From Clostridia bacterium UC5.1-1C12 (GTDB lineage: Bacteria; Bacillota_I; Bacilli_A; Erysipelotrichales; Erysipelotrichaceae), in the NCBI GenBank assembly GCA_001305055.1, contig BBZX01000005.1:62001-126000 (forward strand): DNA of 64,000 nt, written 5' to 3'. A program made the position numbers and the translations under genes. Below, piece after piece: positions 19,625-31,774 of this stretch. How positions within the stretch are numbered: position 1 is the first letter of the stretch; every line of letters starts with the position of its first letter. The notes beneath the pieces were generated by a model. It saw only the letters and a program-made list of their open reading frames with translations, made no database searches and was not told where the DNA came from.

Positions 19625-20042
19625 ATGCTTCTTCTGCCATTGCCTTGGCATCAATCACCTGCATGCTTTCCTTTACACTGCTCAGCGCATTGTCGAGGAA
19701 CGCTTTAATATCATCACCATCAAAATATTCACGGCTGGTCAAAATTTCCAGCAATAATGGCAGATTGGCCCCGGTAAGCACATAACCGCCATGCTCCGCC
19801 GTATATTTTAATGATGCGTTAAAAGGCGTTGCCGCAAACATATCGACAAGGATGCAAAAAGGCATCTTCTGATCAATATAACACTGGGCGGCAGCAGCGA
19901 TTTTCTCACTTAATTCATCAACATCATCACCATTCATGAAGCAGAAACTGTCGAAACAGCTCTGTTCACCGGCAATCATTTCTACCGCATTTCGCAGTCC
20001 CTTCGCAAAATCAGAATGCGTACATAAAATTACTCCTATCAT
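19623..20042 (-). CDS. PTS mannose-family subunit EIIA
   Basis: 139 residues. The phosphorylated histidine is His9 in IGVILCTHSDFAKGL, followed by VDMFAATPFNA, typical of the mannose-type EIIA fold. It carries phosphate from HPr to the EIIB protein encoded 4 kb upstream in the same operon. Start overlaps the BtpA-family stop (ATGA-like). Single-domain, so EIIA and EIIB are separate here while EIIC and EIID are fused. Confidence 0.9.
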   Translation of the reverse strand: MIGVILCTHSDFAKGLRNAVEMIAGEQSCFDSFCFMNGDDVDELSEKIAAAAQCYIDQKMPFCILVDMFAATPFNASLKYTAEHGGYVLTGANLPLLLEILTSREYFDGDDIKAFLDNALSSVKESMQVIDAKAMAEEA

Positions 20043-20856
20043 AAGTTATCCTCTCTGTGTTCTTCACGCCATTGCTGGGCCTTTTTACAGCCATCAAGAA
20101 ATTGTCTGGCCCTTGCCGGATCAATTGGATTGCGCATATCGCCATTTTTGATCCAAGTTGCGACCGAAACACCATCATAATATTTCAGCAATTCAAATAC
20201 ATTTTCACCGGTCGCACCACCGCCTAAGAAAATTGGTACATCCGGCAATGTCTTGCGTGTTTCTTTAATTAATGCAAGACTTCTTCACTGTCTTTGCCGC
20301 TCATGAATAAACCGTCCGCAAAAGCACTCTTGATCGTTGTTTTAGCAGCTTTTGGTTTTGGATCAGGACAAAGATAATTGGCATTGACCTCCTGAACATC
20401 GGCATAAACCGGTATTGATGAGCCGATGCGCTTTTTGAAGGTTAAAATATCCGCGCATTGACCAAACATAAAGCCGCTTAAATCAATACTTACGCCTGTA
20501 TACAAATGCTCGACACGGACAAAATCAGCCTTAGTGGCTTCCGCAACCGCCAATGAAGCAATGCCGTCCCAATTAATCAGAATTCCCAAAACCTTATCCG
20601 GGAATTGCTCTTTCAGCTTGTTTCCTAAAACACTCATAAAAGCAATGGTTTCGGTGCGGGCATGCTGGGCAATCGGGCCGTCATGCATGTTTTGGAGAAT
20701 AAAGCCATCAAAACCTAATTCCGCAATCATACTGGCTTCCGCTAAAACCGTATCAATGATGCTGTCAAATGACTGTCCATCATTCAAATAACTGCCTGGC
20801 ATTGCCGGCGGCTGAATCATCACCAGAGCCAGCGGAAATTTTTTCTTATCTAGCAT
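20039..20856 (-). CDS. BtpA/SgcQ family TIM-barrel protein
   Basis: About 272 residues after restoring one C near 20275 (EEVLALIKETRK). Family features: an opening VMIQPPAMPGSY where BtpA proteins have MIHLPPLPGSP, GFDGFILQNMHDGP, GILINWDGIASLAVAEA, DFVRVEHLYTG, and the C-terminal phosphate loop FLGGGATGENV. In cyanobacteria BtpA affects photosystem I; in E. coli SgcQ is part of a PTS-linked cluster of unknown sugar. Here it sits inside a PTS operon, favouring a role as aldolase- or isomerase-like catabolic enzyme. The chemistry has not been established from sequence. Confidence 0.8.
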
Positions 20857-21778
20857 GACATTTCCTCCTTACAAATCATGGAAAACAGGTCACTGGTTTT
20901 TAGTATTCCCTTTTCGCATACATATGCTGTAATGCATTCTGGGCGTACACCGACAAGTTCAATTGACTCAAAGGCTACGCGCATCTTTAATGCTTCAGGC
21001 CACTCAGCCGCAAGTTCACTTTTCAAATCCTTGGTCAACACTTCTTTATAAATGCCGTAACGGGCGCGGATATCTCCCTTAATCAGCGGTGTTAACACAT
21101 AATAAGGCACATGTCTGAGCATACATAATTCAGCTAAAATATCAGATCCAATCGTATTAAATGCCGTACCGTCAGGATAGAATGTTTCCGCGCCGATAAA
21201 AACAGCATCCACCTTGTGCAGTACTGACAGCATGGAAGCGTCAGGAATAAAATGTACCGTATGACCAGCCTCAACGATCCCCTTAACAAAAGGATAACCG
21301 CCATTGATCACCCTGCTTTCAGGGATATAAACAACCAGTTTCTGATCCGCCGCGCAGACAGCTTTTTCTACTGTGCTTGAGTAATCAAAAATCATAATGC
21401 ACGACATCTTTGCCATTAAGCGTTTCGTATACGTAAGCAGCTTCTTTAAATCTTCTTCAGCCTCATTGAAATAGGCATCCCTAGCCGCTTTTACCCGCAT
21501 TTCATAAGTGCCGCTGCCAGTTTCAATCTTCGCTTCAATCTTCGCCAGCGCCAAAACGATCGCGTAGCTTGACTTGCCGCGGGTCTCCTTAAAGAAATCA
21601 CCGATGGCCTGATTTTTTCACTAGCTCCGGCTTCATCGTTCTGAGCAGCAATGTCCGCATACATTGCAGATATCATTTTAATGTGATTGCTGGCGCCCAA
21701 TGAGCGGCCCTCTACAATATCATCAAAAGCCTTCAGACAGCTTTTGGGAAGCAGTTCTCTAACCTCATTCTTCTCCAT
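20850..21778 (-). CDS. eIF-2B alpha/beta/delta-like isomerase family protein
   Basis: About 309 residues after restoring one C near 21617 (EKIQAIGDFFKETRG). The C-terminal Rossmann-like domain shows family motifs: YIPESRVINGG, FIPDASML, VDAVFIGAETFYPDGTAFNTIGS and VPYYVLTPLIKGD. Related bacterial proteins are methylthioribose-1-phosphate isomerase and ribose-1,5-bisphosphate isomerase, so an aldose-1-phosphate to ketose-1-phosphate isomerase is plausible. Ribosome site AGGAGG. It overlaps the BtpA-family gene by 7 bp, so the two are translationally coupled. Confidence 0.78.
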
Positions 21779-21823
21779 ATATTCCTCCTTGATTCATTAT
21801 TAGAATAGGAGAGCGCCGCTCCC

Positions 21824-22561
21824 CTATTTCAGTTTTAATAATCGTGCAGCATTTTGATAAAATATTTTATCCATCGCAGCCGCAGACAGATTCAGCGAAT
21901 CGAATTTCATGATTGATAAATTAGTAAAATTACTTGGATTATTCGATCCATATAAGAATTTATCAACCGGTAATTCTTTAAACATCTTATGCAATGCCGG
22001 TACCTCGGTTTCATATGAAGTTTCAAGCATCAGATTATCAGTGCCTTCTTCTTTGCATAAATCAACCGTTCCATACGTATAATCTGTGCCGCCCATATGC
22101 AGAATCACAAATTGTACCTTTGGATAACGATGAGTGTAATAAACCCATTGCTCAGGCATTGTATAAAATCCCTGTCCGCAGAACAGCTTAACGATCAGTC
22201 CCTTTGCTTCACAGATCTTTAAGATCGGATCAATGTTATAGGCAAATTTCTCTGGCCGATAGCCATGTTCCAGCGAATTAAATTCAATCATTTTAATTTC
22301 ATCAGCCGACGCGATTCGTCTGACTTCCTCAACGGCATCATCAAGCTTAGGATTAATCACTGCGCAGCCAATCAATTTATCTGGATATTGGCGAACCAGC
22401 TCAATAATTTTATCATTGGCCGCAGACATACTCGCGCCATAAAACGTAGACACAACTCTTTGATCAATCTTATTTTCTTCCATATCCTGAAGCAATCCAG
22501 TCACATCGTATTCTTTGGTGATCGGATCACGGTCAAGATGGGCATGAAAATCCAGCACCAT
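21824..22561 (-). CDS. amidohydrolase-related TIM-barrel hydrolase (PF04909 type), first copy
   Basis: 245 residues. N-terminal metal motif LDFHAHLD (HxH), then LIGCAVINPK, VILHMGGTDY in the middle and YGSNNPSNF near the end where the family usually has the catalytic Asp (compare FGTDWP in the other copy). The Asp seems replaced by Asn. The family includes metal-dependent hydrolases and decarboxylases. About 30% similar by eye to the second copy at the operon start; two such enzymes in one PTS operon is unusual. No frameshift. Confidence 0.75.
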   Translation of the reverse strand: MVLDFHAHLDRDPITKEYDVTGLLQDMEENKIDQRVVSTFYGASMSAANDKIIELVRQYPDKLIGCAVINPKLDDAVEEVRRIASADEIKMIEFNSLEHGYRPEKFAYNIDPILKICEAKGLIVKLFCGQGFYTMPEQWVYYTHRYPKVQFVILHMGGTDYTYGTVDLCKEEGTDNLMLETSYETEVPALHKMFKELPVDKFLYGSNNPSNFTNLSIMKFDSLNLSAAAMDKIFYQNAARLLKLK

Positions 22562-22582
22562 ATACCTACCTCCAATTTCTTT

Positions 22583-24177
22583 TTATAAAATACCAACGAA
22601 TACACCAACGATACCAAGCATGATTGTAAGTACCATCAGCAGGATAATGTTAACCTTTTTCTTATCAATCAGCCAATACATCAATAATGTATAAAGCAGC
22701 GGAATCAGATTTGGCATTAAGCATCTAATACTTCCTGAAGAGCGATTACAGTATCACCCTGTGTATAAGAGATATTTAAAGTTACATAAACTAACGCAGA
22801 AATAAAACCGCCGCAGACAGTAAATGCCGCGATACCTGCATATTTAGTCAGACGGTCAAGCATACCGCCTTCCTGAAGATTTGCCACTAATGCTAAACCG
22901 CCTTCATAGCCTTTAAAAATACCGAAATAACGAACACCCATACCAACGATCGTCATTACCGCAAAAAACAGAATCGAACCGATCGGACTGATATAATTGC
23001 TGGCAGCTACCATTGAACAGGCAAGACCCGCCATGATCGGACGCAATGTACCATGAATCAGTGAATCTCCGACACCGGCTAAAGGTCCCATCAATGCTAC
23101 TTTGATCGCATTAATTGAATCGACATCGATATCGCCGACTTTAGCGTTTCGTTCTTCCATCGCACAGGAGATACCAATACAGAATGATGCCATACGGCCT
23201 TCAGTTAAAAACAGTTCACAGTGACGCTGATAAGCTTTCGCACGTTCTTCTTTATCATCATAAACTTTATCAAGAACCGGAATCATGCCCTGTAAGAAGC
23301 CATCTGCTTCCTGACGAGTTGTACAGTTACCGCTCTCAATTGCCAATGCGTATTTGAATGTACGCCACAAATCTTTCTTTTCGACAACACAATAGGATCG
23401 ATCGCCGTTTTCAGCTTCATAATCACTGGCTTCAAATTCTTCATCCTGACTCTTTTTCTTATCCGCATAGTAATTCAAGCCTACGCAGATGATCGCGATC
23501 AATGCGATACCAATCATATTGATGCCTAAATAAGAAGCAAACAGGAAACCAACTAAGAAATAAGGCCAAGAGCTTTTATCTTTAACAGAACCAAGCAGCA
23601 AGGCAACACCGACAGCACCAAGCAAACCGCCGCCGGCCGCGATACCGTCAATCAGCCATGGTGGAATAATATCAATGAATGCCTGAACATAACTGGCTCC
23701 GAAATAGACACCTACAAAGGTCGGTACACCAAAACAAATATATTCAATTACTGATGGAATAATCGATGTCCATAAAATTACTTTCTTTGGATTTGCTTCA
23801 GCCGCAGCCTTATCGACCTGACGCTGAGTAATCTCATAAATCGTAGAATTTCTTGTCTGACGGAAAATTTGACCGACAAATGAAATCGGCAGTGCCGTTG
23901 CGATACCGACTTCAACACTTCCTGTCGCACAAGCTAATGCGGTTGCCAAGCCGGCGCTGATTGTTTCATCAGGCGGAATCGCGGTACCTACGAAAATTAC
24001 GGCTAAGAACATTAACTCAACCGCGCAGCCAACTTGTAAGCCCATAGTCAGATCACCGAATACCAAACCTACCAATGGCCCGATTACGATCGGACGATAT
24101 AGGAATGTATGCAGGAATGCTTTATCTAAGAAACCAAGCCAAACGATAATAGACGTTAATAATGCTTCTATAAACAT
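22583..24177 (-). CDS. PTS mannose-family EIIC-EIID fusion protein
   Basis: 531 residues. Residues 1-~255 are EIIC (GPLVGLVFGDLTMGLQVGCAVELMFL). Residues ~285-531 are EIID (DLWRTFKYAL, FCIGISCAMEERN, ALMGPLAGVGDSLIHGTLRP). A charged linker of about 30 residues (DKKKSQDEEFEASDYEAENG) joins them with no stop, start or ribosome site between. The final ~45 residues (PNLIPLLYTLLMYWLI...GVFVGIL) need one T restored near 22718. EIIC and EIID together form the sugar channel and are normally separate proteins. Confidence 0.85.
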
Positions 24178-24205
24178 GGTATTTCCTCCCTCGTCTAAAT
24201 TTCAA

Positions 24206-24700
24206 TTATCCTAATTTTTTATTAATCAATTCGATAGGGTCTTTTGCCTTCTCCTCAGGAATTGCCTTGACCTCCAACTTTATCCCCTTGCTGTCAAGAC
24301 TGCGGATTGCTTCAACATCACCCGGTTCGACATAAATATAATCAAGCAGCTTAGTTCTGCCAACTTCTGATTTAGAATTTGAGATATTGCCGATAATAAT
24401 GCGGTCAATTTTTAATCCCATTTCTACTAAAGCATTGGCTTCTTTAGGATTTCTGACCAGCATCAATACATTGGTATTACTCTGATCCTCATTGACCCGT
24501 TTCACAGCATCTTCTTTGCTTAATATTTCAAGCTTAATGCCTGATGGTACAGCGAATTTCAGAATCATCTGCTGTGTTTTATCACCGGCAGCTTTATCAT
24601 CAACAACCATGATCATTTTGGCTGCCGCGTCTTTGATCCATTTGGTAACAATCTGACCATGAATCAGACGATCATCAATTCTGAAGACATTAATGTTCAT
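24206..24700 (-). CDS. PTS mannose/sorbose-family subunit EIIB
   Basis: 164 residues. The phosphorylated histidine is in FRIDDRLIHGQIVTKW (His14 from this start), the hallmark of the mannose-type EIIB. MVVDDKAAGD and GNISNSKSEVGRTKLL follow the family pattern. The start at 24700 is chosen because GGGAGG lies 8 nt before it; an ATG two codons earlier is too close. Takes phosphate from EIIA and hands it to sugar bound in EIIC-EIID. Confidence 0.9.
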   Translation of the reverse strand: MNINVFRIDDRLIHGQIVTKWIKDAAAKMIMVVDDKAAGDKTQQMILKFAVPSGIKLEILSKEDAVKRVNEDQSNTNVLMLVRNPKEANALVEMGLKIDRIIIGNISNSKSEVGRTKLLDYIYVEPGDVEAIRSLDSKGIKLEVKAIPEEKAKDPIELINKKLG

Positions 24701-24715
24701 TTTCATTTCCTCCCT

Positions 24716-25440
24716 TTATGTCCATAACTGTTCCGCGTTTTTATAGAATACATCCTCAAGCTCGGCATCTGTAAAGCCATCTGATAAATTTTCTGAATTT
24801 CACATTCTACTGATTTATACGGCCAGTCTGTACCGAATACGATGCGTTTAGAACCAACACAATCTTTGACCTTCTTAAGCACATCTGCCTCATAAACGAC
24901 AGATGTTTCAAGATAAATATTAGGAATATCACGAACCGCTTCAATGACGCTGTACGCAAACTCGCGGCAGCCCATATGGGTGAATACAAACCTTAGATTG
25001 GGATGCTTTTTCGCATAACGAATCCAGGCAAAGGGGGTACTTAAAGGGCTGGTACCGACATGCGTCTGAACATGAACGCCATATTGTTCGATGCGTGTGA
25101 GAACTTCCTCTAACTGCGGAGTATTATCTGCATAATAGCCATTCTTCCAGGAATGAAATTTAACTGCCTTATATTTTCTTTCACCGAGGCATAAATCAAT
25201 TTCCTGCAGCGCGTCCGGCGCTTTTGGATTAATAAAAGCATAGGGATAAATCCGATCAGGGTATTGAAGATGTGCCTCATATACTAAATCGTTTTGAATT
25301 CGGTTTACCGTGCCGGATAAACTGCTGATGCCGATCTTGGCAATTCCATAATGATCCATATCCTTGATCAGATCATCAGCGGAATTAAGATCCCCTGAAC
25401 TTGTTTTTCCCATATGTCCGTGAATATCATACATGATCAT
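24716..25440 (-). CDS. amidohydrolase-related TIM-barrel hydrolase (PF04909 type), second copy
   Basis: 241 residues after restoring one T near 24790, which gives KILSDGFTDAELEDVFYKNAEQLW, the usual C-terminal helix. Metal motif MYDIHGHMG (HxH), YPYAFINPK, VQTHVGT, FVFTHMGC and FGTDWPYKS with the expected catalytic Asp. First gene of the operon, with AGGAGGTG at 8 nt. It probably acts on the imported phosphorylated compound or a carboxylated intermediate; the substrate is unknown. Confidence 0.8.
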
Positions 25441-25460
25441 GGTTATAACACCTCCTGTCT

Positions 25461-25490
25461 CTTGTTATAACTATATACTAACTTGTTATA
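25461..25490. repeat. two direct repeats CTTGTTATA, 21 bp apart, probable operator
   Basis: Identical 9-mers at 25461-25469 and 25482-25490 bracket the -10 element of the PTS operon promoter. The spacing equals two helical turns, so a dimeric repressor could bind both on one face. The GntR/UTRA protein at the other end of the operon is the candidate. Confidence 0.5.
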
Positions 25491-25503
25491 TCTAGTTTGT
25501 CAA
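25475..25503 (-). promoter_or_regulatory. promoter of the mannose-family PTS operon
   Basis: Perfect TTGACA, 17-bp spacer, TAGTAT, about 35 bp upstream of the first start codon. Confidence 0.75.
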
Positions 25504-25635
25504 GATATACTATCAATTTCATAGATCATTTTATATATTCATTGTAAAAACCTCCTGAATCACTACTATATATGGATAAATTGAGCGATTTATACCCCAT
25601 CAGCTATGATATTTAAGCTTTTGAACTGAAATCAT

Positions 25636-25690
25636 TCAAAAAAGAACACCCAACGTTACTGCCGCCCTGTTATGACGCAGTTGCCAGGTG
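25636..25690 (-). terminator. probable terminator of the YitT gene
   Basis: Minus strand: outer CACC and CAAC pairing with GTTG and GGTG, an inner TGC/GCA, then TTCTTTTTTG. Irregular stem, so moderate certainty. The rest of the gap up to the PTS promoter holds nothing I recognise. Confidence 0.45.
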
Positions 25691-25732
25691 AATCATCCAT
25701 CTTATTATGACATGTTATATTTTTATGCCTGA

Positions 25733-26593
25733 TCAAAAGCGTTTTTCATAATTGCCGACAATTTCATTTCCCTCACTCAAGATGATAAAAGCGTTGGGGT
25801 CTAACGCTAAAACACATTGCTTCAGCATGCCGGCTTCATATTTTGAAAGGATGGTAATAAACACATCGGTCTCTTCATTCGTATACACGCCCATTCCCTG
25901 CCAGCTTGTAACACCGCGGCCCAGTTCAGTCAGTACCTTTTGCTTGACTTCTTGATGTTTAGTGATAACCGTCGCTTTTACAATAATATTTTGTGTATGG
26001 ATCTTATCCATTGCCAGTGCAAATACTACTGCGTAGATAATAGAATAGATTGCATTTGAAAAGGAAAATGCAAAAGCACAATATGTGTAGACAAGAGCAT
26101 TAATTACGATTGAAAGCCTGCCAACCGTAAAGGTTTTTGAACGCATCGCAAAAAAGACACCGAGGATATCTGCACCTGCTCCGCTGCCGCCTGCCTTCAG
26201 ACATAAGCCTGTCCCATAACCGCCGATCAAACCGGCAATGATCATGCTTGTCAGCGGATCTTTGAGAATCGCTGTTTCAGGAATTGGCACAATTGAAAAA
26301 GTAATTGTCTGAACGATGATTGAAAGCAGCGTCAATACAAAAAACTTTTTAGAAATACTTTTATATGCGATTAAAAATAAAGGTATATTCAACAAAAAAT
26401 TAATGATACCGGCAATATCAAAATTAAATTCAAAATGAAAGAGTTCCGTCAGCAGTGTTCTGATAATCTGCGCGATTCCGATGATTCCGCCATTATATAC
26501 ATGCATGGGAACCACAAATAAATTAACTGCCATACCAAATAAAAAAGAACCAGCGATTACATATAAGAAATTAGACATCCATTTACTCTGCAT
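25733..26593 (-). CDS. YitT family membrane protein
   Basis: 286 residues. N-terminal DUF161 region with about five membrane segments (FLYVIAGSFLFGMAVNLF, GGIIGIAQIIR, GTGLCLKAGGSGAGADILG) and a C-terminal soluble DUF2179 domain starting near residue 215 (KATVITKHQEVKQKVLTELGRGVT...ILSKYE...LDPNAFIILSEGNEIVGNYEKRF). Widespread in Firmicutes; role not settled, sometimes linked to vitamin B6 or metabolite transport. Monocistronic, GGGAGG ribosome site. Confidence 0.88.
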   Translation of the reverse strand: MQSKWMSNFLYVIAGSFLFGMAVNLFVVPMHVYNGGIIGIAQIIRTLLTELFHFEFNFDIAGIINFLLNIPLFLIAYKSISKKFFVLTLLSIIVQTITFSIVPIPETAILKDPLTSMIIAGLIGGYGTGLCLKAGGSGAGADILGVFFAMRSKTFTVGRLSIVINALVYTYCAFAFSFSNAIYSIIYAVVFALAMDKIHTQNIIVKATVITKHQEVKQKVLTELGRGVTSWQGMGVYTNEETDVFITILSKYEAGMLKQCVLALDPNAFIILSEGNEIVGNYEKRF

Positions 26594-26960
26594 ACCTTAA
26601 CCTCCCGCAATGAGCAATAATACCGATATATTATAACATATATCATTAACTTATTATATCATGTAAGAGGGAGAATAAGAATATACAAATCTTCAACGTC
26701 TGAAATCAGATTCTATACAAAACAATTGTAACTATTCTTTTTCACATATGCATTGCCGCTTTTACCGATAGGAAGGGCACAGTGCGTTATTTGTCAGAGT
26801 ACGGCTGTTTATCTCAGTATAACCGCAAATCACAATTTTCTATACCCTCATATATGGCGGGCAGCAGGTTACACTGTCATAGGTAATTCTGTCTTGTTGT
26901 TTTTGCGGCAGATGGAAAAGCAATAACTTTTGCATACTCAATGGTCTTAAAATTAAAAAT
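26594..26960. other. 367-bp non-coding stretch with a possible UTRA-domain remnant
   Basis: Near the YitT start there are minus-strand TATAAT boxes (26625-26660). Around 26865-26910 the minus strand can be read as DRITYDSVN..PAIYEG. This resembles the ERITYDSRN..IEYSKN end of the GntR/UTRA protein at 18.8 kb, and 19 of 23 bases around that motif are identical. It is full of stops, so at best a decayed gene end. Confidence 0.3.
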
Positions 26961-26987
26961 AAAAATCTCAGCAATGCCGAGATTTTT
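26961..26987 (-). terminator. intrinsic terminator of the hrcA-grpE-dnaK-dnaJ operon
   Basis: Minus strand AAAAATCTCGGC / GCTGAGATTTTT with an ATT loop and a T-run, directly after the dnaJ stop. Confidence 0.85.
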
Positions 26988-26989
26988 TA

Positions 26990-28094
26990 CTATTTCTTAA
27001 ATGCTTTTTTAAACTTATCAAATGGTGATTCACTTGTCTTGCTGTTCTTTAATTTTTCATAGTATTCTTTTTCTTCACGAGACAGCTTAGTCGGAATCTC
27101 CACTTTTACTTCTACATACTGATCCCCTTGACCGCCGCGAGGGGCTTTAACACCCTTACCGCGCAGCCGGAATTGAGTACCATGCTGAGTACCCGCCGGA
27201 ATCGTCAATTCAACATCACCGTAAACGGTCGGCACATCAACACTGCAGCCTAATGTCGCATCAACAGCGCTGATTGGTACCGAGATACGAATATCATTGC
27301 CGTCACGGACAAAATTAGGATGACGGTTTACATTGATTTCAATGTATAAATCACCGTTCGGCCCTCCGTTAGTACCCCGCTCACCTTTATTGGCTACACG
27401 GATCTGCTGACCGGACTGAATCCCTGCCGGAATCTTAATTTCCAGCTTAACACGCTTATGCTCATAGCCGCGGCCATGGCATTTCGGACATTTATTTTTG
27501 ATTTGCTTACCAGTACCGTTACATTCCGGACAGATAGAGTTGGTCATGAAAACACCAAATGGTGTTCTTGACTGCTGCTGAATCTGACCGGTGCCGTTAC
27601 ATCTTGAGCATGACTGAATATCATCTTTGCTGCGCGCACCGCTGCCCAAACACTCACTGCACTGTTCATCCACTTCCAGCGTAATTTCTTCACTCTTGCC
27701 AAATACCGCGTCCATGAAATCAATCCGCATCTGCATGAAGCGGTCATTTCCTTTGCGCGGTCCTGTTGACTGACGGCGTGAAGATGTTCCGCCGCCGAAG
27801 AAAGACCCAAAAATATCACTGAAATCATCAAAACCAGCGCCTGAGAAGCCGCCGGCACCGCCGCCAAAAGCGCCGTCCATGCCCGCATGACCAAACTGAT
27901 CATAATTTGCTTTCTTTTGAGGATCGCTTAACACCTCATAGGCTTCATTAATTTCCTTAAACTTTTCCTCAGCGCCTGCTTCTTTATTCACATCAGGATG
28001 ATACTTCTTCGCCAGGGAACGGTATGCTTTTTTATTTCAGCCTCACTTGCACCCTTGCTGAGTCCAAGCACCTCATAATAATCTCTTTTTCCAT
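26990..28094 (-). CDS. dnaJ: chaperone DnaJ
   Basis: 368 residues after restoring two A bases in runs at the 5' end ([11 protein letters not shown] and AEIKKAYRSL). J-domain with HPD (KKYHPDVN) that triggers DnaK ATP hydrolysis, a Gly/Phe-rich linker, four zinc-binding CxxCxGxG repeats ([32 protein letters not shown]), then the substrate-binding C-terminal domains. Cytosolic co-chaperone, last gene of the heat-shock operon. Confidence 0.95.
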
Positions 28095-28124
28095 AGAATC
28101 ACCCTTGACCTTTATTCTCTTGTT

Positions 28125-28161
28125 AAACACGAAATTCTAGCGATGGCTAGAATTCGTGTTT
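28125..28161. other. long hairpin between dnaK and dnaJ
   Basis: AAACACGAAATTCTAGC / GCTAGAATTCGTGTTT with a 4-nt loop and one bulged base. There is no following T-run, so it is not a classical terminator. Such a stem between dnaK and dnaJ would protect or process the mRNA and lower dnaJ expression. Confidence 0.6.
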
Positions 28162-28172
28162 CTATAAACTGC

Positions 28173-30621
<2,449 letters not shown>

Positions 30622-30631
30622 TTTATTCTCC

Positions 30632-31650
30632 TTATTCGTTGTTGAACATCTTTTCAATCTGCTGACTCATATATTCCATTAAAGCCACAACCTGATTATA
30701 AGGCATGCGAGTAGGTCCGACAACCATCAGCTGACCTTCCTCATCCTTATTGATCTTAAACCGGCTTGATATAACGGATACATCATCAATATTCATCAAT
30801 TCCTTATTATCTGTCCCGATACGGATCGCCGTTTCTTCATTGCTGTATCCGATCTGACGCCACAGACTGCTGTTTTCCAGCATGGACATCAGCTGCTTCA
30901 GCTTTTCAATATCGGCAAATTCCGGCTGATACAGCATGTTTTTCTGTCCTGACAGATAAACCTGATCACTGGCAAACCGCACGAAGGCATTGACAAAGGC
31001 TTCAAATAATATTTCATGCCGCTTAACCTTGCCTGCCAGCAACGGTTCAATCTCTTTCATTTTTCAACAACTTCATTTAATGCAACACCGCATAAATTCT
31101 CATTCAATATATTGCAGCATGTGGTAATATCACTCATCGAAATATTATCTTCAAATTGGAAGGTTTTATTTTCTGTATGACCGTGATTGGTAATAAATAT
31201 CGCCACCGCACTGCGTTCATTGATCGGAATCAGTGAGATATGCTGCAAGGTCTGATACCTTGATTCAGGTCCCAGAACCACACTTGTCAGATTTGTCATC
31301 TGTGAGAGAATATCACAGCTTTGTCTAACTACCTCATCGATGCTCATGTTGCGGGCATCAAAGACAGTCTGCAAGGCATTGACAACCTTCTGATCAAGCT
31401 GTTTTTCCATCAGATTATCGACATAATAACGATAACCCTTAGAAGAAGGAATACGTCCGCTTGAGGTATGTGTTTTTTCAAGCAATCCCATTTCTTCAAG
31501 TGCTGCCATTTCATTGCGCAGCGTTGCCGACGAACAATTGAAATCAAGCAGTGTCAGCAATGTTTTACTGCCGACCGGTTCTGCGGTGCGGATAAATTCA
31601 TCAACGATGGTTTTAAATACATTCGTCTGTCTGAATGTTAGCTGATCCAT
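30632..31650 (-). CDS. hrcA: heat-inducible transcription repressor HrcA
   Basis: 339 residues after restoring one A near 31062 (NEVVEKMKEIEPLLAG). N-terminal winged helix with RTAEPVGSKTLL and SSATLRNEMAALEEMGLLEKTHTSSGRIPS, then the GAF-like and dimerisation domains. Binds the CIRCE operators found upstream. The start at 31650 is preferred over a GTG two codons earlier because AAGGAG is 8 nt away. Confidence 0.95.
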
Positions 31651-31665
31651 ATTCACCGCTCCTTT

Positions 31666-31692
31666 CTAGCACTCAACCCTTCTCACTGCTAA
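31666..31692. promoter_or_regulatory. CIRCE operator 1 (HrcA binding site)
   Basis: Minus strand arms TTAGCAGTG and GAGTGCTAG separated by 9 bp; matches the CIRCE consensus at 7 and 8 of 9 positions. Lies between the promoter and hrcA. Confidence 0.8.
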
Positions 31693-31693
31693 C

Positions 31694-31722
31694 AGTATAT
31701 ACCGAATCTTTAGCACTGTCAA
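31694..31722 (-). promoter_or_regulatory. sigma-A promoter of the hrcA operon
   Basis: Perfect TTGACA, 17-bp spacer, TATACT. The -35 lies inside the second CIRCE element and the first CIRCE lies just downstream of the -10. Confidence 0.88.
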
Positions 31723-31736
31723 CTACAAAGTGCTAA
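31710..31736. promoter_or_regulatory. CIRCE operator 2 (HrcA binding site)
   Basis: Minus strand arms TTAGCACTT and CAGTGCTAA with a 9-bp spacer, each one mismatch from consensus; overlaps the -35 box. Confidence 0.9.
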
Positions 31737-31774
31737 AATCAAATAAAAATGAATGTGAAATTATGTGTGTAACA

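Noticed and set aside
28125..28161. Terminator between dnaK and dnaJ
   Set aside because: Long stem but no U-tract on either strand; better described as an mRNA-processing or stabilising hairpin.
30632..31650. hrcA as a pseudogene
   Set aside because: A single lost A is enough to explain the break, and both CIRCE sites and the promoter are intact.
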